Shown in pieces: positions 59,637 to 64,000 of a stretch of 64,000 nucleotides of DNA. The translations under genes and the position numbers were made by a program. Location of the stretch: contig QFOD01000001.1 of assembly GCA_003241055.1 (NCBI GenBank), forward strand, positions 124,001 through 188,000, written 5' to 3'. How positions within the stretch are numbered: the stretch's first letter is position 1; each line of letters begins with the position of its first letter. The notes below the pieces were generated by a model. It saw only the letters and a list, made by a program, of their open reading frames with translations, was not told where the DNA came from and did no database searches. The stretch comes from Roseateles depolymerans. GTDB taxonomy: Bacteria; Pseudomonadota; Gammaproteobacteria; Burkholderiales; Burkholderiaceae_C.

Positions 59637-61879
59637 GCTGGCAGCTCCGTGTTCGAGCCGGCATCGCCGACGCGCTTGAGCAGCGCGGGGTCGGCCAGCA
59701 GACGGTGTCGGTCCACCGGCAGCTCGGTCAGGCGCACGCCGGTGGCCGCGAAGATGGCATTGGCCAGCGCCGGGGCCGCGATGGCCGTGCCCAGCTCGCC
59801 GATGCCGCCGGGCGCCTGGTCGCTGTCGACGATGTGCACCTCCACGGGCGGGGTCTCGTCCAGGCGCAGCATGCGGTAGTCGTTGAAGTTGGACTGCTGG
59901 ATCTCGCCGTTGCGCAGCGTGATCTCGTTGTAGAGCGCGGCGCTGAGGCCGAACAGCAGGCCGCCCTGGATCTGCGCCTCGATGGAGCCGGTGTTCACCG
60001 GCACGCCGCAGTCCACTGCGACGACGGCGCGGCGCAGCCGCACCTCGCCGCGTGGCGAAACCTCCACCTCCACGATGGCGCAGACGTGGCTGCCGAAGGG
60101 CTCGCCCACCGCCACGCCGCGGCCCACGCGGGGCGGCAGCGGCCCGCCCCAGCCGATGCGCTGCGCGGCGATGTCCAGCAGCGCGCGCGTGCGCGGGTTG
60201 TGCGCCAGCAGCTGGCGGCGGTAGGCCACCGGGTCGCGCCCGGCGCGGTGCGCGAGCTCGTCGAAGAAGCTCTCGACGATGAAGAGGTTGTGCAGCGCGC
60301 CCACGCCACGCCACCAGCCCACCTGCACGCCGGCCGGCAGGTCGTGGCGCACCCACTCGACGCGGAAGTTGGGAATGCCGTAGGGCAGGTCCACGGCCGA
60401 TTCGCCGGCATCGCGGTCCCAGCCGTCGGCGCGCATCGCGCCGGGGCGCCAGCGGCCCAGCACCGTGGGGCTGCAGATGCGGTCGCCGAACCACACGGGC
60501 CAGCCGTCCTTGTCGACCACGGCCGAGATCACGTCGTGGTAGGGCGGGCGCACGATGTCGTGCTTGATGTCCTCCTCGCGCGTCCACACCACCTTGAGCG
60601 GGTACTTCACCTGCCGGGCTAGGCGCACGGCCTGGTCGATGTAGTCGTGCTCCAGGCGCCGGCCGAAGCCGCCGCCCAGGTACTGGTTGTGCAGCGTCAC
60701 CTTTTCCACCGGCAGGCCGGTGATGCGGGCGGCCTCCTCCACGGCGCGCGTGGGCACCTGGCTGCCGGCCCAGATCTCGCACTGGCCGTCGTGCACATGC
60801 ACGGTGGCGTTGAGCGGCTCCATGGTCGCGTGCGCCAGCATGGGCAGGCGGTAGTGCGAGCTCACGAGCGTGCCCTCGGGCTGGCGGCCGGCCTGGCGGC
60901 CCACCACGGCCTTGCCACTGGCCTGCGCACGGTCCAGCCCGGCGCGCAGCTGCTCGCTGTCCAGCGCGGCGTTGGGCCCGCGCAGCCACTCGATCTGCAG
61001 CGCCTCCAGGCCGCGCTTGGCGGCCCAGAAATGCTCGCCTACCACGGCCACCGCATCGGGCAGCTGCAGCACGTCGATGACGCCGGGCAGCTGGCGTGCG
61101 GCCGTCGCATCGACGCGGCCCAGCCGCCCGCCCAGCGTCGGGCAGGCGCGCACCGTGGCCACCTTCATGCCGGGCAGGCGCACATCGATGCCGAACTGCG
61201 TGCGGCCCTGCACCTTGTCCACGGAGTCCACGCGCTCCATGGGCCGACCGATGAGGCGGAACTCCGAACGCGGCTTGAGCTTCACCGTCTTGGGCTCGGG
61301 CAGTCGCGCCGCGGCCGCGGCCAGCTCGCCGAAGCCCAGCGAGCGCCCCGACGCCGGGTGCAGCACGCGGCCGCGCTCGGCCACGCAGGCGGCCTCGTCC
61401 ACGCGCCAGCGCCGTGCGGCGGCCTGCACCAGCCGGGTCCGTGCCACCGCGCCGGCCTCTCTCAGCTCGGTGTAGGTGGCGCGCGTGCTGGTGGAGCCGC
61501 CGGTGAACTGGCCCTTCAGCAGCTTCATGCCGTAGAGCGCTTCGTTGGGCGGCGCGTGCTGCACCTGGACCTGGTCCAGCGTCACGCCCAGTTCCTCGGC
61601 CAGCAGCATGGCCGAGCCGGTGTAGATGCCCTGGCCCATCTCGACCATGGGCATCACCAGGCGGATGCGGCCGTCGCCGTCGATGCGTATGAAGGCGTTG
61701 GGCGCATAGGCCGGCGCGCCGTCCTTCAGTGCGGCGGCGGCGTCGCCCGGCTGCAGGCGCGGGCTGACCAGCGCGTGGGCGGGCCGGGCCGCGGCGGCCC
61801 AGATGAAGCCCACGGTCAGGCCGGCGCCGCGCAGCAGCGCGCGCCGGCGGCCGGCGTCGAAGGGGTGGCGCGGGCTCAT
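59633..61879 (-). CDS. xanthine dehydrogenase-family molybdopterin subunit (IorB-like)
   Basis: A 748-residue large subunit. A twin-arginine signal (GRRRALLRGAGLTVGFIW) directs export with its cofactor. Molybdopterin motifs are visible: EMGQGIYTGSAML, GQFTGGSTSTR, GGGFGRRLEHDY and WWRGVGALHNLFIVESF, and the active-site Glu in GGIGELGTA near the end. Substrate is unknown: isoquinoline and aldehyde enzymes share this layout. Its start overlaps the 2Fe-2S subunit's stop and its stop overlaps the cytochrome start, so the three genes are tightly coupled. Confidence 0.93.
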   Translation of the reverse strand: MSPRHPFDAGRRRALLRGAGLTVGFIWAAAARPAHALVSPRLQPGDAAAALKDGAPAYAPNAFIRIDGDGRIRLVMPMVEMGQGIYTGSAMLLAEELGVTLDQVQVQHAPPNEALYGMKLLKGQFTGGSTSTRATYTELREAGAVARTRLVQAAARRWRVDEAACVAERGRVLHPASGRSLGFGELAAAAARLPEPKTVKLKPRSEFRLIGRPMERVDSVDKVQGRTQFGIDVRLPGMKVATVRACPTLGGRLGRVDATAARQLPGVIDVLQLPDAVAVVGEHFWAAKRGLEALQIEWLRGPNAALDSEQLRAGLDRAQASGKAVVGRQAGRQPEGTLVSSHYRLPMLAHATMEPLNATVHVHDGQCEIWAGSQVPTRAVEEAARITGLPVEKVTLHNQYLGGGFGRRLEHDYIDQAVRLARQVKYPLKVVWTREEDIKHDIVRPPYHDVISAVVDKDGWPVWFGDRICSPTVLGRWRPGAMRADGWDRDAGESAVDLPYGIPNFRVEWVRHDLPAGVQVGWWRGVGALHNLFIVESFFDELAHRAGRDPVAYRRQLLAHNPRTRALLDIAAQRIGWGGPLPPRVGRGVAVGEPFGSHVCAIVEVEVSPRGEVRLRRAVVAVDCGVPVNTGSIEAQIQGGLLFGLSAALYNEITLRNGEIQQSNFNDYRMLRLDETPPVEVHIVDSDQAPGGIGELGTAIAAPALANAIFAATGVRLTELPVDRHRLLADPALLKRVGDAGSNTELPA

Positions 61880-62382
61880 CGCGTGCCTCCCGTGGCGGGC
61901 TGGATGGGAATGACCTGGCGGCCGTGCGGAACGCCGGTCGCGGCCTGCTTGACCGCCGCGCGTATGCGCACATAGGTGGCGCAGCGGCACAGGTTGCCGC
62001 TGAGCGCGGCGTCGATGTCGGCGTCAGACGGGTTCTTGTTGTCGCGCACCAGCGCCGTGGCCGACATGATCTGGCCGGGCTGGCAGTAGCCGCACTGCAC
62101 CATGTCCACCGCCAGCCAGGCCTGCTGCACGCGGCGGCCGGCTTCGGTCTGGCCCACGCCCTCGATGGTCGTGACCTCCTTGCCGGCGGCCGCCGACACC
62201 GGCAGCACGCAGGCGCGCACCGGCGTGCCGTCCAGGTGCACGGTGCAGGCGCCGCACTGCGCGATGCCGCAGCCGAACTTGGTGCCGGTCAGGCCCAGCA
62301 CGTCGCGCAAGGCCCACAGCAGCGGCATGTCCGGCGGAAGGTCGGCCTCGTGGGTCTGGCCGTTGATGCGTAGTGAAACCAT
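61876..62382 (-). CDS. 2Fe-2S subunit of molybdenum oxidoreductase (IorA-like)
   Basis: A 168-residue electron-transfer subunit. The plant-type cluster cysteines are Cys38, 43, 46 and 58 (CGIAQCGAC...C), and the second cluster uses Cys97, 100, 132 and 134 (CGYC...CRC). It has no signal peptide; export is probably carried by the Tat signal of its partner. It is the first gene of the IorA-IorB-cytochrome operon. Confidence 0.93.
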   Translation of the reverse strand: MVSLRINGQTHEADLPPDMPLLWALRDVLGLTGTKFGCGIAQCGACTVHLDGTPVRACVLPVSAAAGKEVTTIEGVGQTEAGRRVQQAWLAVDMVQCGYCQPGQIMSATALVRDNKNPSDADIDAALSGNLCRCATYVRIRAAVKQAATGVPHGRQVIPIQPATGGTR

Positions 62383-62517
62383 GGGGCGGTGCTTTCTTGG
62401 AGGGGTGCGAGCAGACTAGGGAGAGCAGGAGAGGGCGTCGACCGCTGTCCGGTCTAGCGGCGGTCGGCCTAAGGGCTGAGCAGGCGGTGGCGGTGCGGCC
62501 GGGGCTCAGGCCTGGGG

Positions 62518-62877
62518 TCAGCCTTTGCCTGGGCTGCCGTCGGCGGCGGCCGATTCCAGCGGCCCCAGCGTCGCGTTTGCAATCGCGGAGGCGGAGACCG
62601 CGGCCGGCACGCCGGCGTAGAAAGCCAGGTGGGTGATGGCGGCCGAGAGCTCGGCCTTGCTCAGGCCGTTCTGCACCGCGCGGCGCAGGTGGGCCGGCAG
62701 TTCGTTGGCGTGGTGGCCGGCGATCAGCGCGGCCACGGTGATCAGCGAGCGCTCGCGCGGCGACAGCGTGGGGTCGCCCCAGATCTGCGGGAACAGGGTG
62801 TCCTCGATGAACTGCGCGATCTGCGGCGTGAAGGGGCGGGCCGCCTCGCGCGGGCTGCTGAAGTCAATGCCGGACAT
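62518..62877 (-). CDS. carboxymuconolactone decarboxylase (AhpD-like) family protein
   Basis: A 119-residue helical protein with the CMD fold (LSPRERSLITVAALIAGHHANELPAHLRRAVQNGLSKAEL). The AhpD CxxC motif is absent (no Cys at all), so it is not a classic thioredoxin-like peroxidase. It may be a ring-opening decarboxylase or other. It is divergent from a LysR gene and 136 bases upstream of IorA in the same direction, so it may be co-regulated with the molybdenum operon. Confidence 0.85.
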   Translation of the reverse strand: MSGIDFSSPREAARPFTPQIAQFIEDTLFPQIWGDPTLSPRERSLITVAALIAGHHANELPAHLRRAVQNGLSKAELSAAITHLAFYAGVPAAVSASAIANATLGPLESAAADGSPGKG

Positions 62878-62948
62878 GTGATGAACTCCGGGGCTGTGGG
62901 GCGCGGCGCCTGAGGCCGGCCCGGGTGGGAATTAGGAAGAGAGTCGAG

Positions 62949-63866
62949 ATGCAGACCGAGAAGTTCGCCGACGTGCTGGCCATCTTTGCGGACGTGGCCC
63001 GCGAGGGCAGCTTTTCCGGCGCGGCGTGGCGGCGCGGCGTGAGCCCGTCGTCCATCTCGCGACAGATCGACGCGCTGGAGCAGCACCTGGCTGCGCCGCT
63101 GTTCCTGCGTTCGACGCGCCAGCTCAGCCTGACCGATGCCGGCGAGGTGCTGCTGGTGCGCGCCCGCCAGATCCTGGACGCGCTGGCCGATGCGCAGCAG
63201 GAGGTCGCGTCCATGAGCGGCGAGGTGGCCGGCGTGCTGCGGGTGGCCTGCTTCCCGACCTTCGGCAAGCGCCACGTGATCCCGCTGCTGGGCCGGCTGG
63301 CGCAGGCGCATCCGCGGCTGCTCATCGAGCTGGACCTGACCGAGCGCGTGGCCGACCCGGTGGCGGAGCGGCTGGACGTGGTGATACGCATAGGCGAGCT
63401 GTCCGACAGCACGCTGATCGCGACCCGCCTGGCCACGCAGACCCGCGTGCTGTGCGCCAGCCCCGCCTATCTGGCGCAGGCCGGCACGCCGCAGGCCGCG
63501 CAGGAGCTGGCGGGCCACCGGCTGATCGACAAGATGCACGGCGCCGACCTGCTGGGCTGGGCCGACCTGCTGGGCGAGCCGCCGCGTCAGCGCGGCCTGC
63601 AGCCGGCTTTCCGCTGCGACGACTTCGAGGCCATGCGCATCGCCGCGCTGGAGGGCTTCGGCATCGCCTACCTGCCCGACTGGGTGGTGGGTGACGACCT
63701 GCGCGCGGGCCGCCTGCGCCAGCTGCTGCCGGCCTGGTCGGCCGACCCGCGCAGCCAGACCGGCATTCACGCGCTGCGCGCGCTGCGCCGGCCACCGGCC
63801 CGGGTGACGGCCTTCATCGACGCGCTCAAGGGCTACATCGGCGAGCCGCCGTGCTGGCGCCCCTGA
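62949..63866 (+). CDS. LysR family transcriptional regulator
   Basis: A 305-residue regulator. The helix-turn-helix is FADVLAIFADVAREGSFSGAAWRRGVSPSSISRQIDALEQHLAAPLFLRST. The effector domain of the LTTR_CrgA-like type follows (RVACFPTFGKRHVIPLL). The start at 62949 follows AGGAAGAGAG; a GTG at 62925 is an alternative. Divergent from the CMD gene, it is likely to control it and perhaps the IorA-IorB operon behind it. Confidence 0.9.
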   Translation: MQTEKFADVLAIFADVAREGSFSGAAWRRGVSPSSISRQIDALEQHLAAPLFLRSTRQLSLTDAGEVLLVRARQILDALADAQQEVASMSGEVAGVLRVACFPTFGKRHVIPLLGRLAQAHPRLLIELDLTERVADPVAERLDVVIRIGELSDSTLIATRLATQTRVLCASPAYLAQAGTPQAAQELAGHRLIDKMHGADLLGWADLLGEPPRQRGLQPAFRCDDFEAMRIAALEGFGIAYLPDWVVGDDLRAGRLRQLLPAWSADPRSQTGIHALRALRRPPARVTAFIDALKGYIGEPPCWRP

Positions 63867-63902
63867 GCGCCGGGCGGTCGACCTGTCCTGCCGCATGCCG
63901 GC

Positions 63903-64000
63903 TCAGGCGGTCAGCACGATCTTGCCGATGTGCACGCCGGAATCCAGCAGCTCATGGGCCTGGCGTGCGTCCTGCAGCGGGAAGGTCCTGAACACCTGGG
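63903..64000 (-). CDS. zinc-binding/quinone oxidoreductase-like dehydrogenase, C-terminal end only
   Basis: Only the last 32 residues are in the window (…VFRTFPLQDARQAHELLDSGVHIGKIVLTA). The F-L-DA-AHE-GKIVL pattern is the conserved end of medium-chain zinc-type/NADPH:quinone oxidoreductases. The 5' part continues past the window edge. Confidence 0.75.
   Translation of the reverse strand, partial: QVFRTFPLQDARQAHELLDSGVHIGKIVLTA

Noticed and set aside
59637..61973. Apparent 1217-residue fusion of the cytochrome c with an upstream frame
   Set aside because: The upstream part is an out-of-frame shadow of the molybdopterin subunit. The real start of the cytochrome is the ATG at 59636.

Overview
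The window is a high-GC chromosomal segment of a betaproteobacterium, most likely a Burkholderiales member of the Rubrivivax/Leptothrix/Roseateles type. I infer this from the gene families: AlaA-Hom-ThrC followed by moeA/moaD, clpB behind crcB, a HiPIP, three PEP-CTERM surface proteins, ViuB-type siderophore reductase, and IorAB-type molybdoenzymes. No rRNA, tRNA, prophage, insertion sequence or CRISPR array was seen. The layout is that of a stable chromosome with one inserted-looking accessory block.

Layout. 1-2177: three overlapping genes (L,D-transpeptidase-like lipoprotein, a small unknown, a DUF1566 protein). 2195-6037: MarR regulator divergent from a siderophore-interacting reductase across twin operators, then an FMN alpha-hydroxyacid dehydrogenase, a LysR regulator and a VOC protein. 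6227-12445: small membrane protein, DinG-like helicase coupled to DNA polymerase IV, patatin-like lipoprotein, first PEP-CTERM protein with a strong sigma-54 promoter match. 12525-15699: HiPIP coupled to PhoH/PIN ATPase, Bcp peroxiredoxin, Mth938-like protein. 15831-19989: alaA-hom-thrC, with a cluster of hairpins before thrC. 20064-23056: alpha/beta hydrolase, moeA, moaD and speD.

23077-34640: an accessory block lying between moaD and moaE, the genes for the two halves of molybdopterin synthase. It holds a five-repeat lipoprotein, a PEP-CTERM protein and a six-gene minus-strand operon (SPFH/virion-core-like, DUF4178, DUF350, M48 protease, membrane aminopropyltransferase, Tat-lipoprotein flavin amine oxidase). 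Together with speD this looks like a polyamine-linked membrane system and is the most interesting content of the window.

34747-38350: moaE, crcB and clpB, the last with its own sigma-32 type promoter. 38514-42104: Fur-boxed iron uptake module (small membrane protein, TonB receptor, PepSY protein). 42045-50281: DUF2804, AraC regulator, fatty acid hydroxylase/sterol desaturase, S9 and M36 peptidases, third PEP-CTERM protein. 50656-54998: nadB and nadA enclosing an SPFH plus ribbon-helix-helix pair and a ComFB-like gene. 55084-58301: three-repeat DUF3395-like protein, AraC regulator divergent from an MFS exporter. 58320-64000: molybdenum hydroxylase with 2Fe-2S subunit and triheme cytochrome c, carboxymuconolactone decarboxylase-like protein, LysR regulator, and the tail of a zinc-type dehydrogenase running off the window.
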